Of a DNA stretch of 48,814 nt, positions 32,892 to 41,613 are shown one piece after another. The translations under genes were made by a program, and so were the position numbers. The stretch's first letter is position 1; each line of letters begins with the position of its first letter. This DNA is from DATKZH01 sp964475955 (GTDB taxonomy: Bacteria; Planctomycetota; Planctomycetia; Pirellulales; Thermoguttaceae), in NCBI GenBank assembly GCA_964475955.1, contig CAYYZY010000040.1:1-48814 (forward strand), given 5' to 3'. Below the pieces are notes generated by a model. That model saw nothing but the letters and a program-made list of their open reading frames with translations. It was not told the DNA's origin and did no database searches.

Positions 32892-33609
32892 GAGCATCAC
32901 CCTCGCAAACGGACCACGCGGGAAGGATTCTCCCAAACAGGGGGCGACGCCGCTTCGTCCGCGGCAGGCCCACACGGTGCTACCGATTTCGGGGGCCCGC
33001 TGCGCCTGAGCCCGGCCAACCCACGGCAAGCCAAACCTCCGCTGGGCGAACGACTTGGGCACGGCCCGGCGCCGCACCGATGTCGGGCAACCGGCCCAAA
33101 AAGCGATTGTGGGGGTAGAACGAGTTCGTATCAACCCGAATGTCCGGGTTCTCCCGCCGAGGACCGCGCGACCGCAGAATCCCCCGCCGCACCCGGGCGC
33201 AGGCGGCCGACGTGTCCCGTTGGCCACGCACTCCAGGGTGATCGGAACCGGGCGGTCGCCGAGCCGGCGCGGCGTGGGGCCCGCTCCCGGCCCCCTGGGC
33301 CCCGCGCTTTCGGGTTGCTTCATTGTATCCCCGGGTCGCTCGCCGGGGTACGATGGTGCCGTCGATGAACGGCCGCACGGCCGCCGTCCCGACGCCGGGC
33401 TTCGGCGCTCGCCGTGCGTGGCCGAAGGTGACCCCCTATTTCGGGGCAAAAGGGTGTTTTCTCCGCCCGATCTCCCTATAAAGGAGGTAGCTTTTCCCAA
33501 TGGGGCTCGTGTTTGGGGAGACCCGACTCTTTTGAGCGTGCTCTGCACCGCCGGGCGATGGTCGACCCGGCGCTCGGTAACACCGATCGAGATCTGGGGA
33601 GGACTAGCT
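32892..33609. other. Intergenic region between the caspase and Gly-rich genes
   Basis: A 718-bp divergent promoter region. A hairpin (ATCCCCGG and CCGGGGTA) lies near 33333-33356. At 33480-33487 AAGGAGGT precedes a possible 11-codon leader frame (33500-33535). No larger gene is supported. Confidence 0.45.
33500..33535 (+). other. Possible leader peptide (11 aa)
   Basis: ATG 33500 to TGA 33535 encodes MGLVFGETRLF. It is preceded by AAGGAGGT, although the spacing is long (about 12 nt). It lies 74 bp before the Gly-rich gene on the same strand. Weak evidence. Confidence 0.2.
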
Positions 33610-35382
33610 ATGCCACGTCTCGTCCACTGCAAAGCGGCGCTGGTCGCCGGTCTGGCGTTTTGTCTGTCGCTCCCGCTCGCGTTGGACCAAGCCTTTGGGC
33701 AGTCCCGGCGTGGTGGCTCCGGTTTCTCCATTGGCGGCAGCTCTGGCGGGAGCCGCCACGGGGGGAGCCGCTCGGGAGGCGATCGGCATTCCGGCGGAAG
33801 GCGCTCCGGCGGCCATTCCGGTAGCAGCATCTTCGGCGGCGGCAGTTCCGGCGGGGGCATCTTCGGCGGCGTCAATCCCAGCGGAGGCCATTACGGCGGA
33901 AGCCACTATGGCGAAGGACACCACGGCGAAGGGGGCCACTCGGGCCCGAACGCCGTCGACATCATCAACGGCGTGATCGGCATCGGCAATGCGATCAACG
34001 ACGCCACCCAGCCGCACTATCCGCCGCCCCATCACGTGCAGCCTCCGCCTGTCTATGTGCAGCCCTCGCCCAACTACGTGCGACCGCAGCCGCAGCCGCG
34101 ACCGCAGCCGGCCGTCGCGCCTCCGCCGAACGTGATCGATAAGCCGGCCGAGGTGAAGAAGAACGACGACTTCGAACTGGTCGGCCGGCCGCTGACGCCC
34201 GAGGTGCTCGCCGCCTGGAAGAACCAGACCAAGAGCCAGGTCGACACCGTGCTCGACGCGATCGGCAACCTGATCCAGGCGGCCGACGCCGACGCGCAGG
34301 CCGCCATGAACGACGTGACCGACAAGGCCGGCACCGGGGCGCTGGGCGTCGAAGACCTCAAAGCGCTGGCCGCCAAGATGCAGCCCGGCATCCAGCCCGG
34401 GGCGGCGCGTCGGGCGAACCGGATGTTCAACCGCCTGGCCGTGCTCAGCCGACTGGTGGCGCTACTGAACACGGCGGTTCCCGGCGGCGGGCCGATCCCG
34501 CAGGGCAACCAGGTGCCGATCGTCCTGGTGCCCAACCTGCCCCGCGGCACGATCATCGTGCTGGGTAACGGCGGCGTGATCGTGGGCGTGGGCAACCTGC
34601 GTCAGTTCGTTGCGGTGGGGCGCGGCAACGTCGCCCAGTGCGCCGGCATGACCGTGGCCATCGGCGCCCCCCTGCCGGAGACCGACTCGAAGCCCACCAC
34701 CTCCGGCGCCCTGTTGATCAACGCCGAACAGACCGCCGTCAACTACAACGTCAACAGCAACGCCTACTCGATGGAGCCCGAATATCGGCAGCCTTTGCCC
34801 GGCGGGCGCAAGTGGGTCGTGGCGTTCGACCGCGGCGGCGAGTTCGGCGAGGCCCGCTACGGCATCTCCAAGGGGACTTACAAGTTCACGCTGACCGACG
34901 AAGGCTGGAACCTGTTCAAGCACACCTTCGACGTCACGATCGACAACAGCGAGAACCCCTTCGAATTCCTCTACGTGCTCGACAACAAGAACCAGAAGGT
35001 CGCCGCCGGCAAGGTGCAGCAGCACAAGTCGGAATATCCGCCCGTCGTCCGGTTCGATGACGGCCAGGGGGCCACCCGGGCCAAGCGCGTGGAGTCGGGC
35101 CTGTATAAGGTCGCCGTGACGCAGGAGAACACGCTCGACCTGTTCGGCGAAGACGCGGTCGCCCCGCCCGAAATCGCCTCGGCGAACCTGCCGGCCACCG
35201 GCGACGGCACGAACCCGCCGGCCGCCCCGACCGGCACGGATAGCTCCACTGACGGCCTGGCCCCGTTCACCGGCGGCGCGGGCGGCGCCCCGGGCATGAG
35301 CCTGTTCGGCGATCAGGGCGACTGGCGCCCGAGCCTGTTCGTCAGCGACGTGCCCGAAGTCGCCTACTTCAAGGAGACGTAG
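33610..35382 (+). CDS. Secreted Gly/Ser/His-rich protein of unknown function
   Basis: A 590-aa protein not recognised as a known family. MPRLVHCKAALVAGLAFCLS onward is a signal peptide ending near residue 31 (QAFGQ). Residues about 33-115 are a Gly/Ser/His-rich low-complexity region with repeated SGG, GGS and HYGG units. Residues about 137-170 are Pro/His/Val/Gln-rich (PPVYVQPSPNYVRPQPQP). A helical segment (about 190-290) and a beta-rich part follow, with RGTIIVLGNGGVIVGVGNLR near 315 and a domain at about 360-500 (GALLINAEQTAVNYNVNSNA, then SKGTYKFTLTDEGWNLF). The tail is Gly/Thr/Pro-rich. GGGGAGGA precedes the ATG. It is divergent from the WD40-caspase gene, so shared control is possible. 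A cell-surface role is inference. Confidence 0.75.
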   Translation: MPRLVHCKAALVAGLAFCLSLPLALDQAFGQSRRGGSGFSIGGSSGGSRHGGSRSGGDRHSGGRRSGGHSGSSIFGGGSSGGGIFGGVNPSGGHYGGSHYGEGHHGEGGHSGPNAVDIINGVIGIGNAINDATQPHYPPPHHVQPPPVYVQPSPNYVRPQPQPRPQPAVAPPPNVIDKPAEVKKNDDFELVGRPLTPEVLAAWKNQTKSQVDTVLDAIGNLIQAADADAQAAMNDVTDKAGTGALGVEDLKALAAKMQPGIQPGAARRANRMFNRLAVLSRLVALLNTAVPGGGPIPQGNQVPIVLVPNLPRGTIIVLGNGGVIVGVGNLRQFVAVGRGNVAQCAGMTVAIGAPLPETDSKPTTSGALLINAEQTAVNYNVNSNAYSMEPEYRQPLPGGRKWVVAFDRGGEFGEARYGISKGTYKFTLTDEGWNLFKHTFDVTIDNSENPFEFLYVLDNKNQKVAAGKVQQHKSEYPPVVRFDDGQGATRAKRVESGLYKVAVTQENTLDLFGEDAVAPPEIASANLPATGDGTNPPAAPTGTDSSTDGLAPFTGGAGGAPGMSLFGDQGDWRPSLFVSDVPEVAYFKET

Positions 35383-35422
35383 TCCCTCGCAGGGGCCAGA
35401 ATCGACGATTGCGACGGCGCGG

Positions 35423-36970
35423 CTACCGGCCCACCGCGTACAGGTGCTTCTTGGTCATCACGTAGAGGACGCCGTTGGCGGCCACCGGCGTGCTGTGGAT
35501 GCCGTCGCGCATGCGGATCTCGCTGAGCACGTTGAGGCGGCGGCCCGCTTCGAGCACCCAGAGTCGGTGGGCGCCGCTTCCCAGGTAGACCTTGCCGTCG
35601 GCCACCAGCGGCGAGCCCCAGATGGGCCGGCCGGCACCGTGCATCCAGCAGACCTCGCCCGTGGCCGCGTCGAGGCAGTGGAGCTTGCCGAGGAAGTCGG
35701 CGGCGTAGATCAGGCCGTCGGCCACGGCGACCGTGGAGCAGGTGGCGGCGATCTCGTCGTACGACCAGACCAGGGCGCTTCGCGTGACGTCGCCCTCTTG
35801 CGTCACGTCCAGGCACGCCAGCCGGGCCCGCTTCATGCCGTGGAACGGCTCCTGGGTGAAAGGCACGTAGAGCCGGTCGCCGTCGACGACCGGCATGCCC
35901 GTCACCTGGTACGACGTGCTGTCGTGCTGGTGATCGACCGGCACGCGGTCCCGGGTCTGCGCCAGCGGGTGGCCGTGGAACCGCCACACGTTCGCAAGTC
36001 GCTCGGGGTGGCCCTCGCGACGGCTCGGGTCGAGCATCTCGAAGGCGTAGAGCACGCCGTTGCCCGCCCCGAAGAAGCCCAGCCGGCGGCCGTCGACCGT
36101 GGCCATCGCGGGCGAGCTCCACTGGCCGTGGGTGACGTCGGGGCCGATCTGGAAGTCGTCGCGGGCGACGAGCCGGCCGGTGTGCTTGTCGAGCACGATC
36201 AGGCTGGGGGCCTCGGGATGCTTGACGTACATGTGCGTCCACTCCACGCCGTTCGACGTGCAGACGTAGAGCAGCTCGCCGTCGAGGAGGATCGAGCAGT
36301 TCGATCCGTTGTGCGGCTCGGCCTTGGTTTCGCCGATGACGTCGAACAGCCAGATAATGTCGCCGTCGGCCGCCGTCGGTTCGATCGGCGGCTGGCCGCG
36401 CAGGGCCATGTGCCGCGCCTCGTCGGTGAACGGCCCGTCGTTGCCGTCGGCCATGCCGTCGACGTCGATGCACACGACCTCGCAGCGGTTGGTGACCAGG
36501 TAGGCGCGATCGCCTTCGACGGTCGGCGGCGAGGTCAGCCCGATCAGCTTCCAGTCGCCCCACTTGACGCGATCGTTTTCGAGCTTGGGCACGACGAGCT
36601 GCCAGAGGAACCGGCCGGTGGCCTCGTCGAAACACATCAGCACGCCGCGGTCGCCCTCGATGCGGGCGTCGCGAGGCTCCCCGTTGTTGGTGCCCACGAA
36701 CACCCGGCCACCGGAGATCACCGGCGTGCCGTAGGAGAGGCTCCCCAGCCGGGCGACCCACTTGACGCCGCTGTCGTCGGGCAGGTCGATGCCGCCGTCG
36801 CGGTTGCGCCGGCCGGGGTCGAACGTCTCGGGCAGGTCCGTCTCGTGGGAGACCATGTTGCGCGAGTACGGCTGCCCCCACTGGGGCCGGTCGTCGGCGC
36901 GGGTTGGGCAGGCGAGGATCAAGGCCGCGAAGGCGGCGAGGCCGGCGATTGCGAGGGGGGTTCGCTTCAT
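35423..36970 (-). CDS. Exported PQQ-like beta-propeller repeat protein
   Basis: A 515-aa protein with a signal peptide (MKRTPLAIAGLAAFAALILA). The rest is made of PQQ-enzyme-like propeller blades: RLGSLSYGTPVISGGRVFVG, VLMCFDEATGRFLWQLVVPK, LTSPPTVEGDRAYLVTNRCE, IVLDKHTGRLVARDDF, YVPFTQEPFHGMKRARLACL, LHCLDAATGEVCWMHGAGRP and LGSGAHRLWVLEAG. The D-x-x-T-G-x-x-x-W blade signature is clear in several. Such planctomycete proteins are usually not quinoproteins but binding scaffolds, and I see no dehydrogenase catalytic residues to suggest otherwise. It converges with the Gly-rich gene over a 40-bp gap. Role unknown. Confidence 0.88.
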   Translation of the reverse strand: MKRTPLAIAGLAAFAALILACPTRADDRPQWGQPYSRNMVSHETDLPETFDPGRRNRDGGIDLPDDSGVKWVARLGSLSYGTPVISGGRVFVGTNNGEPRDARIEGDRGVLMCFDEATGRFLWQLVVPKLENDRVKWGDWKLIGLTSPPTVEGDRAYLVTNRCEVVCIDVDGMADGNDGPFTDEARHMALRGQPPIEPTAADGDIIWLFDVIGETKAEPHNGSNCSILLDGELLYVCTSNGVEWTHMYVKHPEAPSLIVLDKHTGRLVARDDFQIGPDVTHGQWSSPAMATVDGRRLGFFGAGNGVLYAFEMLDPSRREGHPERLANVWRFHGHPLAQTRDRVPVDHQHDSTSYQVTGMPVVDGDRLYVPFTQEPFHGMKRARLACLDVTQEGDVTRSALVWSYDEIAATCSTVAVADGLIYAADFLGKLHCLDAATGEVCWMHGAGRPIWGSPLVADGKVYLGSGAHRLWVLEAGRRLNVLSEIRMRDGIHSTPVAANGVLYVMTKKHLYAVGR

Positions 36971-37267
36971 TGCATGGTTCTCCAGCGAAGCGGGATGGAA
37001 AGTCAGGCGTTATGCGAGATCCTACCCGAGCGTTATGCCGATTTCCACAGCCGCGGGCTCGGTCCCTTCGGGAGAGAGGAAGCCAGCCTTGACCGGGCAG
37101 ACGTCGCGGAGTAGGTTGACTGTCGGCGGCTGCGCACGTCATTCTTTCGTCCCCGGGTTTGCGGGGAGACTCCGCATTCCGAGTCGGCGTTGGTTGGGCC
37201 GATGCGCCGGAGTCTCCAAGCGGGCGGATCGCCCATTGCGTTGGCCGCCGGTTCAAGGAGCCGTGCC
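36971..37267. other. Intergenic stretch
   Basis: No gene or strong repeat recognised. Confidence 0.45.
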
Positions 37268-37276
37268 GTGAGCGGC

Positions 37277-37465
37277 ATGACCACCAAAGACGCCGTGATC
37301 GAGATGATTCGCCGCCTCCCGGACGACGCAACCGTCGTCGACATCATGGCCGAACTCTACTTCCGCCAGAAGGTGGACGAGGGGCTTCGCCAACTCGATG
37401 CCGGCGAGGGCCTCGATCACGCGGAGGCGAAGAAGCGGCTCGCCCCATGGTTAAGCCCCAATTGA
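37277..37465 (+). CDS. Antitoxin-like small protein (orphan)
   Basis: A 62-aa protein, MTTKDAVIEMIRRLPDDATV then VDIMAELYFRQKVDEGLRQL and ending in LDHAEAKKRLAPWLSPN. This is the layout of a family of antitoxin-like proteins (helix, then D-I-M-x-x-L-Y-x-R-x-K-V-x-x-G-L-x-x-L-D-x-G, then H-x-E-x-x-x-R-L-x-x-W-L) normally followed by a RelE/ParE-type toxin. GTG 37268, closer to the AAGGAG site, could add three residues. No toxin follows: an overlapping ATG at 37447 opens a frame of only 8 codons, ended by a TAG at the first base of a dispersed repeat. Confidence 0.65.
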   Translation: MTTKDAVIEMIRRLPDDATVVDIMAELYFRQKVDEGLRQLDAGEGLDHAEAKKRLAPWLSPN

Positions 37466-37470
37466 GCCCG

Positions 37471-37500
37471 TAGGGTGGGTCGAGGTACGAGACCCACGTG
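37471..37500. repeat. Dispersed short hairpin repeat (TAGGGTGGGTC type)
   Basis: TAGGGTGGGTCGAGGTACGA continues into GACCCACG. Related copies lie at about 38447-38472 and 44768-44796, and inverted at about 44938-44966. The GGGTC and GACCC ends pair. The element begins directly after the truncated toxin frame. Confidence 0.7.
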
Positions 37501-37548
37501 GAATCGGCTTTCGCCCTCCGGGCCCGTTCGCCACGAAAGGAACCCGCC

Positions 37549-38394
37549 ATGATCGTCGGATGCTTCGCGTTGGTCGAGCCGTTTGCCGGCATGCAGCGGC
37601 AGTTTCACGCGATCCGGGAGATGGGCATCGAGTACGCCGACGTGACCGACAATCACGACGGCGCCACCCTGGGCGCCACCTACGGGTTCGCCCCCTCGAT
37701 CAGCCTCGACGCCCATCCGGCCACCATCCGCCGCATGGCCGAAAGCGCCGGGCTCACGCTCACCGCCTTCTGCGCCCACGCCAACCTGCTCGACCCCTCG
37801 AGCCCCGATATCTACGGCGGCTTCGAGGCGATCAAGGCGATTCGCCTGGCGCACCTGTTGGGCATGCGCCACGTGATCACCACCGAAAACGAGCCGCGCA
37901 CCGAGTTCGGCCAAAGCCTCTCGCCCGACGAGCAGATCTTCACCATCCGCGAAAAACTCCACACGCCGATCCGCTGGGCCGAGGAGCTGGGGATCGAGCT
38001 CTTGCTGGAAACGCACGGCCCGGTCACCGACTCGGTCGACCGCATGGCCGAACTGCTCGACGCCCTGGGGCACGAACACACGGTGGGCATCTGCCTCGAC
38101 ACGGGCAACAGTTGGCTGGGCGGCGCCGAGCCGATCGACTACATCCGGCGGTTCGGCAAGCGGATCAAGCACGTCCACTGGAAAGACATGGGCCCCGAAT
38201 GGGTCGACAAGCGCGGCACCGAATACGGCTGCGGCATGGCCACCATCCCGCTCGGCGACGGCGTGATCGACCTGCCGGCGATCGTCGACGCCCTCCGGGA
38301 GATCGGCTACGACCAGGCCACCACGCTCGAAGTCGCCGGCCCGGACAACGTGCGCCGCTCGGCCCAACGGTTGAGGGAGTGGGTGGGCGCGTAG
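37549..38394 (+). CDS. Sugar phosphate isomerase/epimerase (xylose isomerase-like TIM barrel)
   Basis: A 281-aa member of the AP endonuclease 2/xylose isomerase-like superfamily. In order: a first strand MIVGCFALVEP, IREMGIEYADVTDNH, LTLTAFCAHANLLDPSS near 65 (metal-site His), GMRHVITTENEPRTEFG, GIELLLETHGPVTDSVDRMA near 150 (metal-site Glu and His), VGICLDTGNSWLGGAEP near 185 (Asp), IKHVHWKDMGPEW near 210 (His/Asp) and TTLEVAG near 265 (Glu). The metal ligands of the fold are therefore all in place. Substrate cannot be read from sequence. AAGGAA lies before the ATG. The Gfo/Idh/MocA gene 457 bp downstream on the same strand is a common partner type in planctomycete sugar catabolism. Confidence 0.88.
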   Translation: MIVGCFALVEPFAGMQRQFHAIREMGIEYADVTDNHDGATLGATYGFAPSISLDAHPATIRRMAESAGLTLTAFCAHANLLDPSSPDIYGGFEAIKAIRLAHLLGMRHVITTENEPRTEFGQSLSPDEQIFTIREKLHTPIRWAEELGIELLLETHGPVTDSVDRMAELLDALGHEHTVGICLDTGNSWLGGAEPIDYIRRFGKRIKHVHWKDMGPEWVDKRGTEYGCGMATIPLGDGVIDLPAIVDALREIGYDQATTLEVAGPDNVRRSAQRLREWVGA

Positions 38395-38851
38395 TGCCGG
38401 GGGTGTGGGCATTCCATCGCGATCGATGCAGCCGCAACAGAGCCCTTAGGGTGAGGCACGAGACCCACGCTCGTCCTCGTCCCCGAGCAGGCACTCCGTC
38501 CTCGTCCCCAAGCACGCTTCGTCCTCGTTCCCAAGCTCCAGCTTGGGAACGCAACTCCTGGAAGCTCCGCTTCCCCGAAATTGCAGCAACAACGCCCTGC
38601 GCGCAAGCGCCGGCACTCACGATTCTGCACTCGTTCCCGAGAAACGCGTGGGTCTCGTTTCCCTTGCCCCCCTACGACCCCGTGCGGCCGTCCGGCGTCT
38701 CTTGACTGCCCGGCCCGGCCGGCTACCTTGTTCTTCAGGGGCGGTCGGTCAGTCCCCGCTTTCCTGCTTTTCCGCGTTCCGAAGCAGGAGCTTGGGAACC
38801 GCAACAAAGGGTCGCAATTCACACGTCTCGCTTGTCGAGAGGAGAAGGGTC
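38395..38851. repeat. Repeat-rich intergenic region
   Basis: This gap is built of dispersed repeats: a TAGGGTGAGGCACGAGACCC element near 38447, and a perfect hairpin at 38528-38550 with 11-bp arms (GTTCCCAAGCT / AGCTTGGGAAC). Relatives of the latter occur near 2317, 15327 and 38780. No gene; the promoter of the oxidoreductase gene must lie here. Confidence 0.7.
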
Positions 38852-40150
38852 ATGAACGTCAATCGTCGCAACTTCCTGGCCGCGTCGGCGGCCGTCGGCG
38901 CGGGGCTCGCTGCGCCGGCCGTGCACGGGGCGGAGAAGGGAAAGAAGTACAAGACCGCCCTGATCGGCGCCGGCTGGTGGGGGATGAACGTCCTGCGCAC
39001 GGCGATCGAGGCGGGCGAGTCGGACGTCGTCGCCCTGGCCGACGTCGACCGCCGCCACCTCGACCAGAACGCCGCCGAGGTCGACAAACTCACCGGCAAG
39101 ACGCCCGCGAAGTACAAGGACTTCCGCGAACTGCTCGAAAAAGAGAAGCCCGAAATCGCCATCGTGGCCACGCCCGACCACTGGCACCCGCTCATCACGA
39201 TCGCCGCCTGCAACGCCGGCGCCCACGTCCACGTGGAGAAGCCCGTGGGGCACACGATCAAGGAAGGCCGGGCGATGGTCCGCGCCGCCCGGGCGAACGA
39301 CCGCGTCGTGCAGGTCGGCACGCACCGCCGCGTGTCGCCGCACAACATGTGGGGCATTCAGTTCCTCAAGGACGGCAAGCTCGGGAAGATCGGCATGATT
39401 CGCGCGTTCGTCCACGGCGGCGGCGGGCCCGGCGCCCCCACGCCCGACGCCGACCCGCCCCCCGAACTCGACTGGGACATGTGGTGCGGCCCCGCCCCGC
39501 TGCGCCCCTTCAACCCCAAGATCCACCCCCGCGGCTTCCGCCAGTTCCTCGACTACGCCAACGGCACGCTCGGCGATTGGGGCATCCACTGGACCGACCA
39601 CATCCTCTGGTGGAGCGAGGAGAAGTATCCCAGGCGGGTCTCGTCGATCGGCGGGCGCCACATCAAGGAAGACAACACCGACGCGCCCGACACCCAGGTC
39701 GTCCAATGGGAGTTCGACCAGTTCACGGCCGTCTGGGAGCACCGCCGCTACGCCGCCAACAACGCCGAAAAACACCCGTTGGGCATCTACTTCTACGGCA
39801 CGGCGGGCACGCTCCACATCGGCTGGCGCAACGACGGCACCACCTTCTACCCCGTGGGGCGGAACAAGGAGCCGGTCAACGTGCCGCCCGAGCTGCACGA
39901 GCCCGACAGCCAGAACATCCCCGAGCTGTGGGCCGACTTCCTGCGATCGATCAAGGCCGGCAAGCCGTCGGTGTGCGACGTCGAGATCGGCCACCGCTCC
40001 ACGAACCTCAGCCTGCTGGGCATGCTCTCGCTCAAACTCGGCCGCAGCATCGAGTGGGACGGCGAGAAGGAAGAGTGCCCCGGCGACCCCGAAGCCAACA
40101 AGCTCCTGCGCCGCGAGTACCGCGACCCCTGGGTGTACCCGAAGGTGTAG
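38852..40150 (+). CDS. Tat-exported Gfo/Idh/MocA-family oxidoreductase
   Basis: A 432-aa NAD(P)-dependent oxidoreductase. MNVNRRNFLAASAAVGAGLA is a Tat signal (NRRNFLAA). The Rossmann domain follows: YKTALIGAGWWGMNVLRTAI near 37 with the G-x-G-x-x-G loop, VVALADVDRRHLDQ, IVATPDHWHPLITIAACNAG near 115, HVHVEKPVGHTIKEG near 135 with the catalytic Lys of EKP. The C-terminal domain includes GTLGDWGIHWTDHILWWSEE, typical of planctomycete members. These enzymes act on sugars or sugar derivatives; exported versions presumably bring NAD(P) through Tat after folding. GAGGAG lies 8 bases before the ATG. The substrate is unknown. Confidence 0.9.
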   Translation: MNVNRRNFLAASAAVGAGLAAPAVHGAEKGKKYKTALIGAGWWGMNVLRTAIEAGESDVVALADVDRRHLDQNAAEVDKLTGKTPAKYKDFRELLEKEKPEIAIVATPDHWHPLITIAACNAGAHVHVEKPVGHTIKEGRAMVRAARANDRVVQVGTHRRVSPHNMWGIQFLKDGKLGKIGMIRAFVHGGGGPGAPTPDADPPPELDWDMWCGPAPLRPFNPKIHPRGFRQFLDYANGTLGDWGIHWTDHILWWSEEKYPRRVSSIGGRHIKEDNTDAPDTQVVQWEFDQFTAVWEHRRYAANNAEKHPLGIYFYGTAGTLHIGWRNDGTTFYPVGRNKEPVNVPPELHEPDSQNIPELWADFLRSIKAGKPSVCDVEIGHRSTNLSLLGMLSLKLGRSIEWDGEKEECPGDPEANKLLRREYRDPWVYPKV

Positions 40151-40515
40151 AAACAGCCGGCAGACAATTTCAGCGACTGCCGCCGGGGTGGCCGGGGTCG
40201 AGCGCAGCGAGCCCCCGACATCACCAGCCACGCCAAACCGAAGCGCCAGCGAGGCAGCGGCTTGCACTTCGCCTCGCTTGCACTTCGGGTTCGTGTGGGC
40301 GCCGTCTCGTTCCGTATCAGCGGCTGGTGAGAAATGCGGGCTACGCAAACTTACATAACGACCAAGCTGACCCGGCGGCCGCCAATCAGCTCTCCATGTC
40401 CTTCCCACCGGATCGGCTCCTCCGGTCCGGCATTGGGTTCGGGCGTGCAGGTGGCGGTTGGGAAGCCCGCGGCCCGGTGCTTCCCCTTTTGGAGTTCGCT
40501 TATCGATACCCGGTT
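40151..40515. repeat. Intergenic region with a decayed hairpin repeat
   Basis: A degenerate copy of the 18662-18718 hairpin lies at 40235-40291. No gene in the rest. Confidence 0.6.
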
Positions 40516-40815
40516 TCAATCGCCGCTGCGCGACGCCAACCACCGGTTGAACGACTTCTCGCTTTCGCCACTACGCCGGCCCGCCAGCACGCCCGCGACG
40601 CCGATGCGCTCGTCAAGGTCGGGCCACTCGACGGCATAACCGCCGCCCAGTAGCTGCCAGTGGGTGCGTTCGCTTTGGGTTGCATGGGCGAGCCTTGGGT
40701 ACCATGCGAGTGGAACGGTCAAGGATCGCCCATCCGCGAGAACGAGCGTCAGGCTCTCTTCGGCGAAGATCAGATCGACGGCCAAGGGCTCGTGTTCAAG
40801 CCTCAAAGTATTCAT
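40516..40815 (-). CDS. DUF2442-family small protein
   Basis: A 99-aa protein with the DUF2442 pattern: VDLIFAEESLTLVLADGRSL, then TVPLAWYPRLAHATQSERTH and WQLLGGGYAVEWPDLDERIG followed by V-A-G-V-L-A-G. DUF2442 proteins fold as a small beta domain and are typically encoded beside DUF4160 proteins. Here the DUF4160 gene is just 6 bases upstream, so the two are one transcript. The pair resembles a toxin-antitoxin layout, but activity has not been established for these families to my knowledge. The C-terminal extension (S-G-E-S-E-K-S-F-N-R-W-L) is beyond the core. Confidence 0.85.
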   Translation of the reverse strand: MNTLRLEHEPLAVDLIFAEESLTLVLADGRSLTVPLAWYPRLAHATQSERTHWQLLGGGYAVEWPDLDERIGVAGVLAGRRSGESEKSFNRWLASRSGD

Positions 40816-40821
40816 GCCACG

Positions 40822-41031
40822 CTAAATCAAGAACTCCTGGTACTCTGCGACCAAGCGCTCGATCCGGTTGACTTCATGATCGGGAAGACCGAGGTTCTTC
40901 GCAAGCCCGATGGGTTCGAGCCAGAATTTGGCCGCGCGCCGGTCTCGTTTCCCATAGACATCCACCGGCTCGGCTCGATCGGAGCTAAAGAACACAAACT
41001 TGTAGGGACCGACGGTCAGAACCGTTGGCAT
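40822..41031 (-). CDS. DUF4160-family small protein
   Basis: A 69-aa protein, MPTVLTVGPYKFVFFSSDRA then EPVDVYGKRDRRAAKFWLEP and a helical end, LPDHEVNRIERLVAEYQEFL. This is DUF4160: P-T-V-x-x-x-x-x-Y-x-F-x-F-x-S-x-D, then H/D-V-x-V-x-x-x-x-x-x-A-K-F-W-L-x-P. The family's usual histidine in E-P-x-H-V-H is D-V here (EPVDVY). GAGGTCA precedes the ATG. It begins the DUF4160-DUF2442 unit. Confidence 0.85.
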   Translation of the reverse strand: MPTVLTVGPYKFVFFSSDRAEPVDVYGKRDRRAAKFWLEPIGLAKNLGLPDHEVNRIERLVAEYQEFLI

Positions 41032-41103
41032 CCGATGTGACCTCGTTCATACGGGAAAGCTACTCGACGGCGTCGTCGTGCCGACGCCTGCCGGAACGTC
41101 AAC

Positions 41104-41181
41104 GCTTCCATCCTCCCTGCTCCCGGAAGCGGGGTTGCCGTTGTTGGGCAAACGGCTGCCGGGAGCAGGGAGGATAGAAGC
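41104..41181. repeat. Long stem-loop upstream of the DUF4160-DUF2442 unit
   Basis: Arms 41104-41126 and 41159-41181 pair over 23 bp with one mismatch around a 32-nt loop (left arm begins GCTTCCATCCTCCC). It lies 73 bp before the DUF4160 start. It may be a miniature mobile repeat or a transcript structure. Confidence 0.85.
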
Positions 41182-41613
41182 GAATTGAACGGATCCGCGG
41201 AGCGGCGACGCGCTGGGAAGTTTGGACAGGCCCGCCGTCCCCGACGATAGGGGGCAGTGTACCACGCTGGGAGGCCGCCGGGCAAGCCGTGGCGGCGGGG
41301 ATTGTCGGAGGACCCGGGGCGGATTGTGAGGAGGAAACGGAGCAGGAAGGGGGCCCTGCGGGAGATGCGCAGACGAGTACCGGCCGTCGCAGAGGGACGG
41401 TGCTCCGTGATGCCGAAGGGGCTGCCCAAACACCGGGGGTGCCTGGAAGTGTCATGGCAACTGGCCCCCAGGTGGTCTTTCCCGCTTCGCCCGAGTGAGG
41501 GCGAAGCGGTCGAGGCGATCCGGCCGGCGCGGGCGCCCTGCTTGGGGGCTGCCGAAACGTGCAGAGAGCCAGATCTTGCGTGTACGAGGGACGAAGGCGG
41601 TTTCCGTTCCCCT

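Noticed and set aside
29871..33368. Very long plus-strand frame opposite the caspase gene
   Set aside because: Antisense shadow with no homology signature; the minus strand has WD40 and caspase motifs.
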